A DNA stretch of 64,000 bases from Peristeroidobacter agariperforans (GCF_004138335.1 NZ_RYFW01000007.1:1-64000), one strand, 5' to 3'; numbered from the stretch's first letter, positions 32,114 to 44,462 are shown. Notes: generated from the letters alone by a model not told the origin. A program made the numbers and translations.

Positions 32114-33448
32114 ATGACTGACGAATCAAACAAACTGCTGTTAGGCAAGTACGCGAGCAACTTCGTCTGCTTCGCGACGCTCGGTATGGAGCGTCCGTCG
32201 TCGATCGAGACGTATCGCAAGACCGGCGGCTATGAAGTGTGGGAGAAGATCCTGCGCGAGAAGACGCCGAAGGAAGAGATCATCGAGCAGGTGAAAGCTT
32301 CCGGCCTGCGTGGCCGCGGCGGCGCCGGCTTCCCGACGGGCATGAAGTGGAGCTTCATGCCGCGCAACGCGCCGGGCCAGAAATACGTCGTTTGTAATTC
32401 GGACGAGAGCGAGCCAGGCACCTGCCACGATCGCGACATCCTGCGTTACAACCCGCACGCGCTGATCGAAGGCATGGCCATCGGCGGTTACTGCATGGGC
32501 GCGTCCGTTGGTTACAACTACATCCGCGGCGAGTTCCTTGATGAGCCTGTGCCGCGTTTCGAAGAAGCGTTGCAAGAAGCTTATGCCGCGGGCCTGCTCG
32601 GCAAGAACCTGCTGGGCTCGGGCGTGGACTTCGATTTGTATTCGTTCGTCGGCGCGGGTGCGTACATCTGCGGCGAAGAAACCGCGTTGCTGGAATCGTT
32701 GGAAGGCAAGCAAGGCCGGCCGCGCTTCAAGCCGCCGTTCCCGGCGAACTTCGGCTTGTACGGCAAGCCCACGACGATCAACAACACGCAGAGCTATGCG
32801 TCGGTGCCGACCATTCTGCGCAAGGGGCCGAAGTGGTTCACCGAGCTCGGCGTGCCGAACGCCGGCGGCACCATGATCTTTTCGATCTCCGGCCACGTGA
32901 ACAAGCCGCAGAACATCGAGCTGCCGCTCGGCATTCCGTTCAAGGATCTGCTGGAGATCTGCGGCGGCATTCGTAACGGTCGTAAGTTGAAAGCCGTGAT
33001 CCCCGGCGGCGTCTCCGTGCCGGTCGTGCCCGGCGACGCGATGATGACCGCCACGATGGATTACGACGGCGTGCGCAAAGTCGGCTCGAGCCTCGGCACC
33101 GGTTCGATGATCGTGATGGACGACACGACTTGCATGGTGCGCGCCCTCGAGCGCATCTCCCGTTTCTATTACGCCGAGTCATGCGGTCAGTGCACGCCGT
33201 GCCGCGAAGGCACCGGCTGGATGAACCGCATGTTGAAGCGAATGCTGGCGGGGCAGGGCAAGAAGTCCGATCTGGACATGCTGGTCGACGTCGCCAACAA
33301 GATCGAAGGCCACACCATTTGCGCCTTCGGCGACGCCGCTGCCTGGCCGGTGCAGAGCTTCATGAAGCACTTCCGGCACGAGTTCGAATACATCATCGAG
33401 CACGGACACAGCATCGTCGAACGCGATCGCCGTGCAGCCGCTGCTTAA
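32114..33448 (+). CDS. nuoF: NADH-quinone oxidoreductase subunit F
   Basis: A 444-residue 51-kDa-type subunit, site of NADH oxidation. [13 protein letters not shown] binds FMN and NADH, and [19 protein letters not shown] binds the nucleotide. The [4Fe-4S] N3 cluster ligands are in [15 protein letters not shown] plus the later Cys in HTICAFGDA. Length and motifs are complete. nuoG follows after 13 bp. Confidence 0.98.
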   Translation: MTDESNKLLLGKYASNFVCFATLGMERPSSIETYRKTGGYEVWEKILREKTPKEEIIEQVKASGLRGRGGAGFPTGMKWSFMPRNAPGQKYVVCNSDESEPGTCHDRDILRYNPHALIEGMAIGGYCMGASVGYNYIRGEFLDEPVPRFEEALQEAYAAGLLGKNLLGSGVDFDLYSFVGAGAYICGEETALLESLEGKQGRPRFKPPFPANFGLYGKPTTINNTQSYASVPTILRKGPKWFTELGVPNAGGTMIFSISGHVNKPQNIELPLGIPFKDLLEICGGIRNGRKLKAVIPGGVSVPVVPGDAMMTATMDYDGVRKVGSSLGTGSMIVMDDTTCMVRALERISRFYYAESCGQCTPCREGTGWMNRMLKRMLAGQGKKSDLDMLVDVANKIEGHTICAFGDAAAWPVQSFMKHFRHEFEYIIEHGHSIVERDRRAAAA

Positions 33449-33461
33449 CGAGTGACCCAGC

Positions 33462-35639
33462 ATGAGTGACGAGGTCAATATTGAAGTCAACGGCGTGCCG
33501 ATGAAGGCGCGCAAGGGTCAGATGGTGATCCACGTAACGGACGCGAACGACGTGTACGTTCCGCGCTTCTGTTACCACGAGAAGCTGCCGATCGCCGCCA
33601 ACTGCCGCATGTGCCTGGTGGAAGTGGAGAAGGCGCCCAAGCCAATGCCGGCGTGCGCGACTCCGGTCGCCGAAGGCATGAAAGTCTTCACCAAGTCGCC
33701 GAAAGCCATCGCCGCGCAGCGCGCCGTGATGGAGTTCCTGCTGATCAATCATCCGCTCGACTGCCCGATCTGCGATCAGGGCGGCGAATGTGAACTGCAG
33801 GATCTGGCGATGGGCTTCGGCCGCGACATCTCTCGCTACAGCGAGCGCAAGCGTGTCGTCAAAGACAAGAACCTCGGCCCGCTCGTCTCCACCGACATGA
33901 CCCGCTGCATTCACTGCACCCGCTGCGTGCGTTTCACGCAGGACGTGCAGGGCTTCCAGGAGCTGGGCACCGTCGGCCGCGGCGAAATGACCGAGATCGG
34001 CACGTTCATCGAGAAGAGCGTCGATCACGAGCTGTCGGCGAACATCATCGATCTGTGCCCGGTCGGCGCGTTGAACAACAAGCCGTACCGTTATCGCGCG
34101 CGTGCGTGGGAAATGACTCAGCATCCGCTGATCTCTCCGCACGACGCCGTCGGCACCAACATCTATGCACACGTGCTGCGCGGTCGCGTCATGCGCATCG
34201 TGCCGCGTGCGAATGAAGACGTGAACGAGACCTGGATCGCGGACCGCGATCGTTTCAGCTACCAGGGCATCTACAGCGAAGATCGTCTGTTGAAGCCGTC
34301 GATTCGAGAGAACGGCGTGCTGCAGGAGACGGATTGGGAAACGGCGCTGCAGAAAGTTGCCGAGAAGCTGGGTCGCATCGCCAAACAACACGGCGGCGGA
34401 CAGATCGGCGCGATTGCTTCGCCGAACTCGACGCTTGAAGAGCTGTTCCTGTTGTCGCGCATCGCGCGTGGCCTCGGCAGTGCGAACCTGGATCACCGTC
34501 TGCGTCGCAGCGACTTCCGCGACGATGCGAGCGATCCGTTGTTCCCGTCGCTCGGTGTGTCCATCAAAGAGCTCGAGACCGCGAACAGCGTGCTGGTCGT
34601 CGGCTCGAACATCCGCAAGGAAGTGCCGCTGCTCGCGCATCGCATCCGCAAGGCTGCGCTGAAAGGCGGCAGGGTGTCCTTCATCAACGCGAAGCGTTAC
34701 GACTACTTGTTCCCGGTCGCGGGCTATCTCGCATCGAACGGCATGGGCTCGCTCGATCATTTGGTCGCTGTGGCCGCCGCCGCGATCAACGCGAGTGGCA
34801 AGACCGCGCCGGCATCGATTGCGTCGCTGGTGGGACAGGCGCAGCCGAACGACACTCACAAAGCCATTGCTCAGCAGCTGAGCGAAGGCGAGCGTCGGTT
34901 GATCCTGCTCGGTGCGATTGCTCAGCGCGATCCGGCGTTCGCCGATCTGCGTTTGGTCGCGAGCGCGCTGGCTGAAGTCACGGGCGCGACGCTCGGTTAT
35001 CTGCCGGAAGGCGGCAATGCCGTCGGCGCACATCTGGTGGGCTTCCTGCCGGGCCGCTCGGTTGGCGGGCAGACGGTGGCTTCGCCGGGCTTGAACGTTG
35101 CTGACATGTTCGCGGCCAAGCTCAAGGCTTACATCGTGTTCGGCGCCATCGAGCCGAAGCTCGACATCGGCGCCGAGAGCGTGAGCGCTGCGCTGGATGG
35201 CGCGGAGTTCGTCGTTGCGCTGTCGCCGTATTCGACGGCGGCTCAGTTCGCCGACGTGGTGTTGCCGATCGGCACGTTCGCCGAAACGGCGGGCACGTAT
35301 GTGAACCTCGAAGGCCGCTGGCAGAGCGTGCCAGGGGCCGCATCGCCGGTGGGCGAGTCGCGTCCGGGTTGGAAGGTGTTGCGCGTGTTGGCGAACCTGC
35401 TGGATCTGCCCGGCTTCGAATACACCGCGGCCGATCAGATCACTGCGGACATTCGCAACGCCCTCGATGAGGCGGGTGCGTTCACTGCGAAGGCTGCGAC
35501 CCGCACCTTGCAGGCGAAGGCGGCGGGTGCTCCGGTCGTGCGCGATGTTCCGATTTATCAGGTGGACGCAATGGTCCGTCGCTCGTCGGCATTGCAGAAC
35601 ACGCGTGAAGGTCGCGAAGAACGAGGAGTCGGCGCGTGA
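33462..35639 (+). CDS. nuoG: NADH-quinone oxidoreductase subunit G
   Basis: A 725-residue 75-kDa-type subunit. The N-terminal ferredoxin-like domain holds the ligands of N1b ([19 protein letters not shown]), N5 ([20 protein letters not shown]) and N4 ([11 protein letters not shown] and later IDLCPVGAL). The molybdopterin-oxidoreductase-like C-terminal part has no visible Cys set for the accessory N7 cluster: the segment after [13 protein letters not shown] lacks it, as in mitochondria and unlike E. coli. The stop overlaps the GTG start of nuoH. Confidence 0.97.
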   Translation: MSDEVNIEVNGVPMKARKGQMVIHVTDANDVYVPRFCYHEKLPIAANCRMCLVEVEKAPKPMPACATPVAEGMKVFTKSPKAIAAQRAVMEFLLINHPLDCPICDQGGECELQDLAMGFGRDISRYSERKRVVKDKNLGPLVSTDMTRCIHCTRCVRFTQDVQGFQELGTVGRGEMTEIGTFIEKSVDHELSANIIDLCPVGALNNKPYRYRARAWEMTQHPLISPHDAVGTNIYAHVLRGRVMRIVPRANEDVNETWIADRDRFSYQGIYSEDRLLKPSIRENGVLQETDWETALQKVAEKLGRIAKQHGGGQIGAIASPNSTLEELFLLSRIARGLGSANLDHRLRRSDFRDDASDPLFPSLGVSIKELETANSVLVVGSNIRKEVPLLAHRIRKAALKGGRVSFINAKRYDYLFPVAGYLASNGMGSLDHLVAVAAAAINASGKTAPASIASLVGQAQPNDTHKAIAQQLSEGERRLILLGAIAQRDPAFADLRLVASALAEVTGATLGYLPEGGNAVGAHLVGFLPGRSVGGQTVASPGLNVADMFAAKLKAYIVFGAIEPKLDIGAESVSAALDGAEFVVALSPYSTAAQFADVVLPIGTFAETAGTYVNLEGRWQSVPGAASPVGESRPGWKVLRVLANLLDLPGFEYTAADQITADIRNALDEAGAFTAKAATRTLQAKAAGAPVVRDVPIYQVDAMVRRSSALQNTREGREERGVGA

Positions 35640-36697
35640 GTGGCGTTCCTGATTTCGTAAATACGCTGCTGCCGTTCCTGCCGGAATGGATCCGCGCCGT
35701 TGTTTTCTACGGCGTGGTCGCGTTGATCCTGTTCGTCAGCGTCATTCTGACGATGGCGTTCCTGACGCTCGCCGAGCGGCGGGTCATCGGCTCGATCCAG
35801 GCCCGCATCGGTCCGAATCGCGTCGGCCCCGGCGGCTTGCTGCAGCCGTTCGCGGACGTGCTGAAGCTGATGTTGAAGGAAATCGTCGTCCCGACGGCTT
35901 CCAACAAGTTCCTGTTCATCATCGCGCCGCTGCTGGCCGTGATTCCTGCGCTCGCGGCGTGGGCCGTCGTTCCGTTGTGGCCGGGCTTTGCGGTGGCCGA
36001 CATCAACGCCGGTCTGTTGTATCTGCTGGCGCTCAGCTCGGCGGGTGTGTACGGCGTGATCCTCGCCGGTTGGGCGACCAACTCGAAGTACGCGTTCCTT
36101 GGCGCCATGCGCGCCGCCGCGCAGATGGTCGCTTACGAAATCGCCATGGGCTTCGCGCTCGTCGGCGTCGTCATGGCCGCGGGCTCGCTGAATCTCGGTG
36201 AGATCATCGAGAAGCAGTCGGGCGGCTACTTCAGCTACTTCTTCTGGTGGATGATTCCGCTGTTCGTGGTCTATTTCATCTCGGGCGTCGCCGAAACCAA
36301 CCGCGCGCCGTTCGACGTGGTGGAAGGCGAGTCGGAAATCGTTGCCGGCTTCCACGTCGAGTACTCGGGCATGGCGTTCGCCGTGTTCTTCGTCGCCGAG
36401 TACGTGAACATGATCCTGATTTCGGCGCTGACCGCGATCTTCTTCTTCGGCGGCTGGCTGTCGCCGTTCGAAGGCTATCCGCTGCCGGGCTTCATCACCG
36501 CGCCGGGCTTCCACTGGCTGTTCCTGAAGCTGGCTTTCTTCCTGTTCTGTTACCTGTGGTTCCGTGCGACGTTCCCGCGCTATCGCTACGACCAGATCAT
36601 GCGCCTGGGCTGGAAAGTGTTCATTCCGGTGACGCTGGTGTGGCTGGCGGTGCTCGGCGTGTTCTTCGCGTACGACATCGGGCCGTGGTCCAAATAA
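35636..36697 (+). CDS. nuoH: NADH-quinone oxidoreductase subunit H
   Basis: A 353-residue membrane subunit with eight or nine TM helices that seals the quinone cavity. Landmarks are [27 protein letters not shown] early, [28 protein letters not shown] in the middle, and [28 protein letters not shown] carrying the conserved acidic residues near the quinone channel. It starts with GTG overlapping the nuoG stop. nuoI follows after 22 bp. Confidence 0.97.
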   Translation: MSGVPDFVNTLLPFLPEWIRAVVFYGVVALILFVSVILTMAFLTLAERRVIGSIQARIGPNRVGPGGLLQPFADVLKLMLKEIVVPTASNKFLFIIAPLLAVIPALAAWAVVPLWPGFAVADINAGLLYLLALSSAGVYGVILAGWATNSKYAFLGAMRAAAQMVAYEIAMGFALVGVVMAAGSLNLGEIIEKQSGGYFSYFFWWMIPLFVVYFISGVAETNRAPFDVVEGESEIVAGFHVEYSGMAFAVFFVAEYVNMILISALTAIFFFGGWLSPFEGYPLPGFITAPGFHWLFLKLAFFLFCYLWFRATFPRYRYDQIMRLGWKVFIPVTLVWLAVLGVFFAYDIGPWSK

Positions 36698-36719
36698 AGG
36701 CGCTAGCACCGAGTAAGCC

Positions 36720-37211
36720 ATGAAAACGCCTGCCAGTTTTTTCAAGACGTTCTTCCTGACCGAGCTCATCGTCGGTCTGTACGTGACGATGCGCCAGTTC
36801 GTCGCGCGTCCCAACATCACGGTCCAGTACCCGGAAGAGAAGACTCCGCAATCGCCTCGTTATCGCGGCCTGCACGCGCAGCGCCGTTATGCGAACGGCC
36901 AGGAGCGCTGCATCGCCTGCAAGCTGTGCGAAGCGGTGTGCCCAGCGCTGGCGATCACGATCGAGTCCGATGTCGCCGCCGATGGCACCCGCCGCACCAC
37001 GCGCTACGACATCGATCTGTTCAAGTGCATCTTCTGCGGCTTCTGCGAAGAGGCTTGCCCGGTCGATGCCATCGTCGAGACGCGCATCCATGAGTACCAC
37101 ATGGAGAATCCCGGCGAGAACATCATGACCAAGGACAAGCTGCTGGCCATCGGCGATCGCTACGAAGCCATGATCGCAGCCGACAAAGCTGCCGACGCGA
37201 AGTACCGATGA
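36720..37211 (+). CDS. nuoI: NADH-quinone oxidoreductase subunit I
   Basis: A 163-residue ferredoxin-type subunit with two [4Fe-4S] clusters (N6a and N6b) bound by [16 protein letters not shown] and [16 protein letters not shown]. The amphipathic N-terminal helix lies on the membrane, and [18 protein letters not shown] precedes the first cluster. The stop at 37209-37211 is followed, 4 bp on, by the heptamer inverted repeat that separates it from nuoJ. Confidence 0.98.
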   Translation: MKTPASFFKTFFLTELIVGLYVTMRQFVARPNITVQYPEEKTPQSPRYRGLHAQRRYANGQERCIACKLCEAVCPALAITIESDVAADGTRRTTRYDIDLFKCIFCGFCEEACPVDAIVETRIHEYHMENPGENIMTKDKLLAIGDRYEAMIAADKAADAKYR

Positions 37212-37215
37212 GGAA

Positions 37216-37370
37216 GCGGTTAGCGGTTGGCGGTTCGCGGTTGGCGGTTAGCCAGAGAGAATCACGAGTAGTAGGTGATGCGGTGTTCAACGTGCAATCT
37301 AGTAGAGGGGACGGGGCTGTTCGGTTCCGGCGTACCAACCGCCAACCGCTAACCGCCAACCGCTAACCGC
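37216..37370. repeat. Heptamer-built inverted repeat inside the nuo operon
   Basis: Left arm 37216-37250 is five tandem heptamers GCGGTTN (N = A, G, C, G, A). Right arm 37336-37370 is five heptamers NAACCGC (N = C, C, T, C, T), the inverse complement. The arms are 35 bp each, differ at two positions, and flank an 85-bp spacer without a coding frame. The right arm ends one base before the nuoJ ATG, so it occupies the ribosome-binding region. It resembles a REP-like or MITE-like insertion, and no other copy was noticed in this window. Confidence 0.85.
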
Positions 37371-37371
37371 T

Positions 37372-37995
37372 ATGTCCATCACAGAAATCCTCTTTTATGC
37401 GTTCTCCGGTGTGCTGCTGGTTTCAGCCATCGGCGTCATTACCGCGCGCAACCCGGTGCACGCGGCGCTGTTCCTCGTGTTCTCGTTCTTCAACAGCGCC
37501 GTCCTTTGGATATTGCTGGAGGCAGAGTTCCTCGCCATCGTGCTGGTGCTGGTCTACGTCGGCGCCGTGATGGTGTTGTTCCTGTTCGTGGTCATGATGC
37601 TCGATATCAAGGTTGCGGAGGTGCGAGAGGGATTCACGCGCTATGCGCCGCTCGGCATCCTGATCGCGCTGATCGTGGTGGCCGAGATAGGCAGCGTCGT
37701 GTACGTGAAGACGCTCGGTCAGGAAGTCACGCCGGTCACGCAGGTGGCGGCGGAGGCGGGCTACAGCAACACCGGTGCGCTCGGTGAGCTGCTGTACACC
37801 AAATATCTGTATCCGTTCGAGCTCGCGGCCGTGATCCTGCTGCTCGCCATCGTGGCCGCGATCGTGCTGACCATGCGTCGCCGCGCCGGCCTCAAGCAGC
37901 AGGACGTCGGTGCGCAGGTGTCGGTCCGTGCCAAGGATCGCATCCGTGTGGTGAAGATGCCTCCCGTGATCGAGGCAGGGGAGAAGCAGTCATGA
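37372..37995 (+). CDS. nuoJ: NADH-quinone oxidoreductase subunit J
   Basis: A 207-residue membrane subunit with five TM helices. Its landmarks are [57 protein letters not shown], which includes the pi-bulge helix that couples quinone reduction to proton pumping. No Shine-Dalgarno sequence is visible, because the 25 bases before the ATG are repeat (NAACCGC units); translation may rely on coupling or on an unusual structure. The stop overlaps the nuoK start in ATGA. Confidence 0.96.
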   Translation: MSITEILFYAFSGVLLVSAIGVITARNPVHAALFLVFSFFNSAVLWILLEAEFLAIVLVLVYVGAVMVLFLFVVMMLDIKVAEVREGFTRYAPLGILIALIVVAEIGSVVYVKTLGQEVTPVTQVAAEAGYSNTGALGELLYTKYLYPFELAAVILLLAIVAAIVLTMRRRAGLKQQDVGAQVSVRAKDRIRVVKMPPVIEAGEKQS

Positions 37996-38297
37996 TTTCC
38001 CTGAACTTCGTGTTGATGCTGGCGGGCATTCTGTTCGCGCTCAGCGTCGCCGGCATCTTCCTGAACCGGAAGAACGTCATTCTGCTGCTGATGTGCATCG
38101 AGCTGATGCTGCTCGCGGTGAACTTCAACTTCATCGCGTTCGCGCGCCAGCTGGGCGACCTCGGCGGGCAGGTGTTCGTGTTCTTCATCCTCACGGTCGC
38201 GGCCGCCGAGTCCGCCATCGGTCTCGCCATCCTGGTGGTGCTGTTCCGCGAGCGTAAGAGCATCAACGTCGAGCAGCTCGACACGATGAAAGGCTAG
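37992..38297 (+). CDS. nuoK: NADH-quinone oxidoreductase subunit K
   Basis: A 101-residue membrane subunit with three TM helices. The conserved intramembrane glutamates are in [21 protein letters not shown] and in [19 protein letters not shown], forming part of the E-channel proton path. It overlaps nuoJ by 4 bp. Length is standard. Confidence 0.97.
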   Translation: MISLNFVLMLAGILFALSVAGIFLNRKNVILLLMCIELMLLAVNFNFIAFARQLGDLGGQVFVFFILTVAAAESAIGLAILVVLFRERKSINVEQLDTMKG

Positions 38298-38315
38298 TCC
38301 CCGGATTAACAAGAA

Positions 38316-40430
<2,115 letters not shown>

Positions 40431-40449
40431 TTCAAAGTAAGAACCCGAT

Positions 40450-41985
40450 ATGTCGACGATTACCTGGCCCATTCTCAGTGTCTTGATGTGGCTGCCCATC
40501 GCCGGTGGCGTGGCCATGATCCTGCTCGGCGACAAGGGCATTGCGCTCGGTCGCTGGGTCGCGCTCATCACCACCGCAGCCACGTTCGGCATTTCGACGC
40601 TGCTGTGGACGAACTTCGATACCACGACCGCGGCGATGCAGTTCGTCGAGGAGCGCACCTGGATCCCGCTGTTCAATTCGTACTACGCGCTTGGCGTGGA
40701 CGGCTTCGCGATGCCGCTGATCGTGCTGACGGCATTCATCACGCCGCTGGTGGTGATTGCCGGCTGGAGCGTGATCGACAAGCGCCCGGCACAGTACTAC
40801 GCGGCGTTCCTGATCCTCGAAGGCTTGATGATCGGCGTGTTCGCGGCGCTCGATGCGCTGCTGTTCTACGTGCTGTGGGAAGCGATGCTGATCCCGATGT
40901 TCATCATCATCGGCATCTGGGGCGGACCGCGCCGGGTGTACGCGACGATCAAGTTCTTCCTGTACACGTTCCTCGGTTCGGTGCTGATGCTGGTCTCGCT
41001 GATCTACATGTATCTGCAGACCTGCGATGCCGGCCAGTGCAGCTATGCGATCGCGGACTTCCAGCGCCTGCCGCTGGGCCTGAACGAGCAGCTGTTTATT
41101 TTCGTCGCATTCCTGGCCGCGTTCGCGGTGAAGGTGCCGATGTGGCCGGTGCACACCTGGTTGCCGGATGCACACGTGGAAGCGCCCACCGGCGGCTCGG
41201 TGATCCTGGCTGCCATCATGCTGAAGATGGGTGGCTACGGCTTCCTGCGCTTCTCGCTGCCGATCACGCCGGATGCGAGCGACACGCTCGACTGGCTGGT
41301 GATTTCGCTGTCGCTGATCGGGGTGGTGTACATCGGCTTCGTCGCCCTGGTGCAGCAGGACATGAAGAAGCTGATCGCGTACTCCTCGATCGCGCACATG
41401 GGCTTCGTCACGCTGGGCTCGTTCCTCACGTTCGAATTGATGCGCGTGAACTCCGGCGACACGACGGGCGCGGCGATGGGCATCGACGGCGCGATGGTGC
41501 AGATGATTTCGCACGGCCTGATCTCGGGCGCGATGTTCTTCTGCGTCGGCGTGCTGTACGACCGCGTGCACAGTCGTGAGATCAGCTCTTACGGCGGTGT
41601 CGTGAACACGATGCCGATCTTCGCGGCCTTCATGGTGCTGTTCGGCATGGCGAATTCCGGCTTGCCCGCGACGTCCGGCTTCGTCGGCGAGTTCCTGGTG
41701 ATTCTGGCCAGCTTCCGTGCCGACTTCTGGTACGCGTTCCTGGCAGGTCTGACGCTGATTCTCGGCGCGGCTTACACCTTGTGGCTGGTCAAGCGCGTGG
41801 TGTTCGGCCCGGTGGCGAATCATCACGTCGCCGAACTGACCGACGTAAATGGCCGTGAGCTGCTGGTCCTCGGCGTGCTGGCCGTGGCGGTGCTCGGACT
41901 CGGCCTGTGGCCCGCACCTTTGCTGGACGTGATGCGCCCCACGGTGGAAAACCTGGTGCAGCAGATCACCGTCTCCAAGCTCTGA
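40450..41985 (+). CDS. nuoM: NADH-quinone oxidoreductase subunit M
   Basis: A 511-residue antiporter-like proton-pumping subunit. The pump glutamate lies in FYVLWEAMLIPMFIIIGIWGG, and the lysine helix and HTWLPDAHVEAPTGGSVILAAIMLKMGGYG loop are standard. The IAYSSIAHMGFVTLG segment contains the conserved His. It sits 20 bp after nuoL and 20 bp before nuoN. Confidence 0.98.
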   Translation: MSTITWPILSVLMWLPIAGGVAMILLGDKGIALGRWVALITTAATFGISTLLWTNFDTTTAAMQFVEERTWIPLFNSYYALGVDGFAMPLIVLTAFITPLVVIAGWSVIDKRPAQYYAAFLILEGLMIGVFAALDALLFYVLWEAMLIPMFIIIGIWGGPRRVYATIKFFLYTFLGSVLMLVSLIYMYLQTCDAGQCSYAIADFQRLPLGLNEQLFIFVAFLAAFAVKVPMWPVHTWLPDAHVEAPTGGSVILAAIMLKMGGYGFLRFSLPITPDASDTLDWLVISLSLIGVVYIGFVALVQQDMKKLIAYSSIAHMGFVTLGSFLTFELMRVNSGDTTGAAMGIDGAMVQMISHGLISGAMFFCVGVLYDRVHSREISSYGGVVNTMPIFAAFMVLFGMANSGLPATSGFVGEFLVILASFRADFWYAFLAGLTLILGAAYTLWLVKRVVFGPVANHHVAELTDVNGRELLVLGVLAVAVLGLGLWPAPLLDVMRPTVENLVQQITVSKL

Positions 41986-42004
41986 ACCTATCGAGCCTAA
42001 GTAG

Positions 42005-43447
42005 ATGGAAGCAGTAGTAACAAACTTTGGTATGCAGGCTGCGGCGGCAGAGATCTTCCTGCTGACGGCGATCTGCGTGATCCTGCTGGTCGATGTGTTC
42101 CTGGACGACAGCAAGCGCTGGGTCACCTACGGACTCACGATGCTCACCCTGGCGGGCTGCGCGTTCGTTACCGTGAACTATGCGGTCGACGCCCGCGTCA
42201 CCGCGTTCGATGGCATGTTCATCGCCGATCCGATGGGTGATGTGCTCAAGCTGTTCACTTATGGAACGGTTGCTGTGTCGTTGCTGTACTCGCGGGAGTA
42301 CCTGCAGCGGAATGGCCTGTTCCGCGGCGAGTACTTCATCCTGGCGCTCGTGGCGATGCTCGGCGTGATGGTGATGGTCTCGGCCGGCAGCTTGCTCACC
42401 GTGTACCTGGGCGTCGAGCTGTTGTCGCTGTCGCTGTACGCGATGGTGGCGTTCGATCGCGACTCGGGTGTCGCAGCCGAATCCGCGATGAAGTATTTCG
42501 TGCTCGGCGCGATTTCTTCCGGCGCGTTGCTGTATGGCTTCTCGATGCTCTACGGCGTCGCTGGCACGTTGCAGCTCGATGAGCTGGCGGTGGGAGTGCG
42601 CGAAGTCGGGGCCAGCAACATCGGCCTGATCTTCGGCCTGGCGTTCGTCATCGTCGGCATCGCGTTCAAGTTTGGCGCCGTGCCGTTCCACATGTGGGTG
42701 CCCGACGTTTATCACGGCGCACCGACGCCGGTGACCTTGTTCATCGGCTCCGCGCCGAAGATCGCGTCGTTCATCCTCGCGATCCGCGTGCTCGCCGAAG
42801 GCCTCGATGCGATGGTTGCGAGCTGGCAGAACATGCTGATCGCGATCTCGATCGCCTCGATGATCATCGGCAACGTGGTCGCCATCGCGCAGACCAATCT
42901 CAAGCGCATGCTCGCGTACTCGACCATCTCGCACGTCGGCTTCATCCTGCTGGGCATCCTCGCCGGCACGAACGACGGCTATCGCGCGGCGATGTTCTAC
43001 ACGCTGACCTACGTGATCATGGCGGTCGGTTCCTTCGGCATGATCCTGCTGCTGTCGCGCGAAGGCTTCGAAGGCGACCAGCTTGAGGACTTCAAAGGAC
43101 TGGCCCGCAAGAGCCCCTGGTTCGCCGCGATCATGATGATGCTGATGTTCAGCACCGCTGGCGTCCCGCCGTTCGTCGGCTTCTGGGCAAAGATCGCCGT
43201 GCTCGGTGCAGTGGTGAACGTGGGTCTGAGCTGGCTGGCTGCGGTCGCCGTGTTGTTGTCAGTCGTGGGCGCGTTCTACTACCTGCGCGTTATCAAGCTC
43301 ATGTACTTCGATGAGCCGTCCGACACCTACAACATCGAAGCCGGCGGCACGATCCGCGCCGTGTTGAGCGCCAACGGCGTCGCCGTGCTGGCCCTCGGCA
43401 TTTTCCCGTCGGTATTGCTGGATCTGTGCGCTCGCGTACTGCCGTAA
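42005..43447 (+). CDS. nuoN: NADH-quinone oxidoreductase subunit N
   Basis: A 480-residue antiporter-like subunit, the last gene of the operon. Characteristic segments are YLGVELLSLSLYAMVAFDRDSGVAAESAMKYFVLGAISSGALLYG, PFHMWVPDVYHGAPTPVTLFIGSAPKIASF and AYSTISHVGFILLGI. Fourteen TM helices are expected. A 9-bp stem-loop 18 bp after the stop (43466-43500) probably ends the transcript, although its U-tract is on the other strand. Confidence 0.98.
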   Translation: MEAVVTNFGMQAAAAEIFLLTAICVILLVDVFLDDSKRWVTYGLTMLTLAGCAFVTVNYAVDARVTAFDGMFIADPMGDVLKLFTYGTVAVSLLYSREYLQRNGLFRGEYFILALVAMLGVMVMVSAGSLLTVYLGVELLSLSLYAMVAFDRDSGVAAESAMKYFVLGAISSGALLYGFSMLYGVAGTLQLDELAVGVREVGASNIGLIFGLAFVIVGIAFKFGAVPFHMWVPDVYHGAPTPVTLFIGSAPKIASFILAIRVLAEGLDAMVASWQNMLIAISIASMIIGNVVAIAQTNLKRMLAYSTISHVGFILLGILAGTNDGYRAAMFYTLTYVIMAVGSFGMILLLSREGFEGDQLEDFKGLARKSPWFAAIMMMLMFSTAGVPPFVGFWAKIAVLGAVVNVGLSWLAAVAVLLSVVGAFYYLRVIKLMYFDEPSDTYNIEAGGTIRAVLSANGVAVLALGIFPSVLLDLCARVLP

Positions 43448-43460
43448 CGCGGGCGTCTTG

Positions 43461-43500
43461 AAAAACGCCGCTGCTGGTTCTGTCTCGAGCCGCAGCGGCG
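43461..43500 (-). terminator. Terminator between nuoN and tRNA-fMet
   Basis: A perfect 9-bp stem, CGCCGCTGC (43466-43474) / GCAGCGGCG (43492-43500), with a 17-nt loop. On the minus strand it is followed by TTTTT (43465-43461), a proper terminator for the leftward tRNA transcript; rightward it may still end nuo transcription. Confidence 0.65.
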
Positions 43501-43657
43501 CAAATCCTTTAGCCGCGGTAGAACAAATAGAAGCCTATACGGCGTGTCGCGGTGTGATGTTCCGCTCGAGCAGTAGGGTACGGTGGTTGCAGGCGCAGGC
43601 GTGCTAGCTTAGGGCCCAGATCGAGGCCAAGCGGATGCCGGCAAATTCAGGTAACCA

Positions 43658-43681
43658 CTTGTCGGCGAGAATGCCGACAAG
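43658..43681 (-). other. Stem-loop just past the tRNA-fMet 3' end
   Basis: CTTGTCGGC (43658-43666) and GCCGACAAG (43673-43681), a perfect 9-bp stem with a 6-nt loop, begin 3 nt after the tRNA CCA on the minus strand. There is no U-tract; it is likely a 3'-processing or pausing hairpin. Confidence 0.5.
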
Positions 43682-43683
43682 GT

Positions 43684-43760
43684 TGGTAGCGGGGGCAGGA
43701 TTTGAACCTGCGACCTTCGGGTTATGAGCCCGACGAGCTGCCAGACTGCTCCACCCCGCA
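43684..43760 (-). tRNA. Initiator tRNA-fMet (anticodon CAT)
   Basis: A 77-nt tRNA on the minus strand with encoded CCA (3' end at 43684). The three consecutive G-C pairs of the anticodon stem (GGG / CCC around CTCATAA) identify an initiator tRNA. Acceptor pairs 2-7 are GCGGGG / CCCCGC, while position 1 is T opposite T at 72, an unpaired 1:72 position as needed for initiators but different from the usual C1:A72. The T-arm is GCAGGTTCAAATCCTGC. Confidence 0.93.
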
Positions 43761-43774
43761 ACAGGAGGGCGCGC

Positions 43775-43804
43775 ATTGTAAGCGCCTCGCGACGAACATT
43801 ACAA
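43775..43804 (-). promoter_or_regulatory. Predicted promoter of tRNA-fMet
   Basis: On the minus strand TTGTAA (43804-43799), 18 bp, TACAAT (43780-43775), then 14 nt to the tRNA 5' end, a spacing typical of tRNA genes. Confidence 0.6.
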
Positions 43805-43937
43805 GCTAAATAATCGGCTGCGAAATCGTAACGAAATCAGCGTGAATGTCAGTCGTTGCAGCTGTAAATGAAGTCGACGGCACTGCTTTTCAAGGCTGGG
43901 GCGCAACAGTCCACAGCCCACTTTGAATACGAAGGAC

Positions 43938-44462
43938 ATGCAACCAACCCTCTACGAAGTTGAGCGCATCGGCACTGGCCGTCTGGCCGTAATGGGGCGA
44001 CCTCGGGCCGGCGATTGGGCCTCTGATGAGTTCGCCGGTCTGGCGCGGCTCGGCGTCACGGACATCGTCTCTTTATTAGAGCCGTCTGAGGCGCATGAAC
44101 TCGATCTCGCCGAGGAGCCGGCCTACTGTGCAGCGGCCGGCATACGTTTTTATTCATTCCCGATCAAAGACCGCGGTGTTCCTACATCGTCGGAGGACCT
44201 TGCTCGATTGGCATGTCGGCTCTATCACTCGTGCGCAGCGGGGCGTTTCGCTGCTGTCCACTGTCGAGCTGGAATCGGCCGCTCTGGACTGGTAGGCGCA
44301 GCCGTCCTGATCCATGGTGGATTTACAGTTCGTGACGCGCTGTCTGCTATTTCCAAGGCGCGCGGAGTCCAGGTCCCTGATACGAATGAGCAGGGCGAAT
44401 GGCTCTCGCGTTATCGAAGTGCAATCTCGCGGTGTGACTTGAATCAACTTCAACCGTACTGA
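43938..44462 (+). CDS. Tyrosine-phosphatase-like protein
   Basis: A 174-residue single-domain phosphatase of the dual-specificity/PTP superfamily. The P-loop is HCRAGIGRSG with catalytic Cys109 and Arg115, and the general acid is probably Asp78 in FPIKDRGVP. The N-terminal RIGTGRLAVMGRPRAGDW and GVTDIVSLLEPSE strands match the bacterial PTP-like proteins. The ATG at 43938 is preferred; a TTG at 43923 is possible, and neither has an ideal ribosome site. It is followed after 20 bp by the broken nucleotidyltransferase gene, suggesting a two-gene unit. Its substrate is unknown; phosphoproteins, phosphoinositol-like compounds or nucleotides are all possible. Confidence 0.8.
   Translation: MQPTLYEVERIGTGRLAVMGRPRAGDWASDEFAGLARLGVTDIVSLLEPSEAHELDLAEEPAYCAAAGIRFYSFPIKDRGVPTSSEDLARLACRLYHSCAAGRFAAVHCRAGIGRSGLVGAAVLIHGGFTVRDALSAISKARGVQVPDTNEQGEWLSRYRSAISRCDLNQLQPY

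Noticed and set aside
37216-37370. CRISPR array between nuoI and nuoJ
   Set aside because: The repeats are 7-nt tandem units without spacers, arranged as one inverted pair; there are no cas genes.
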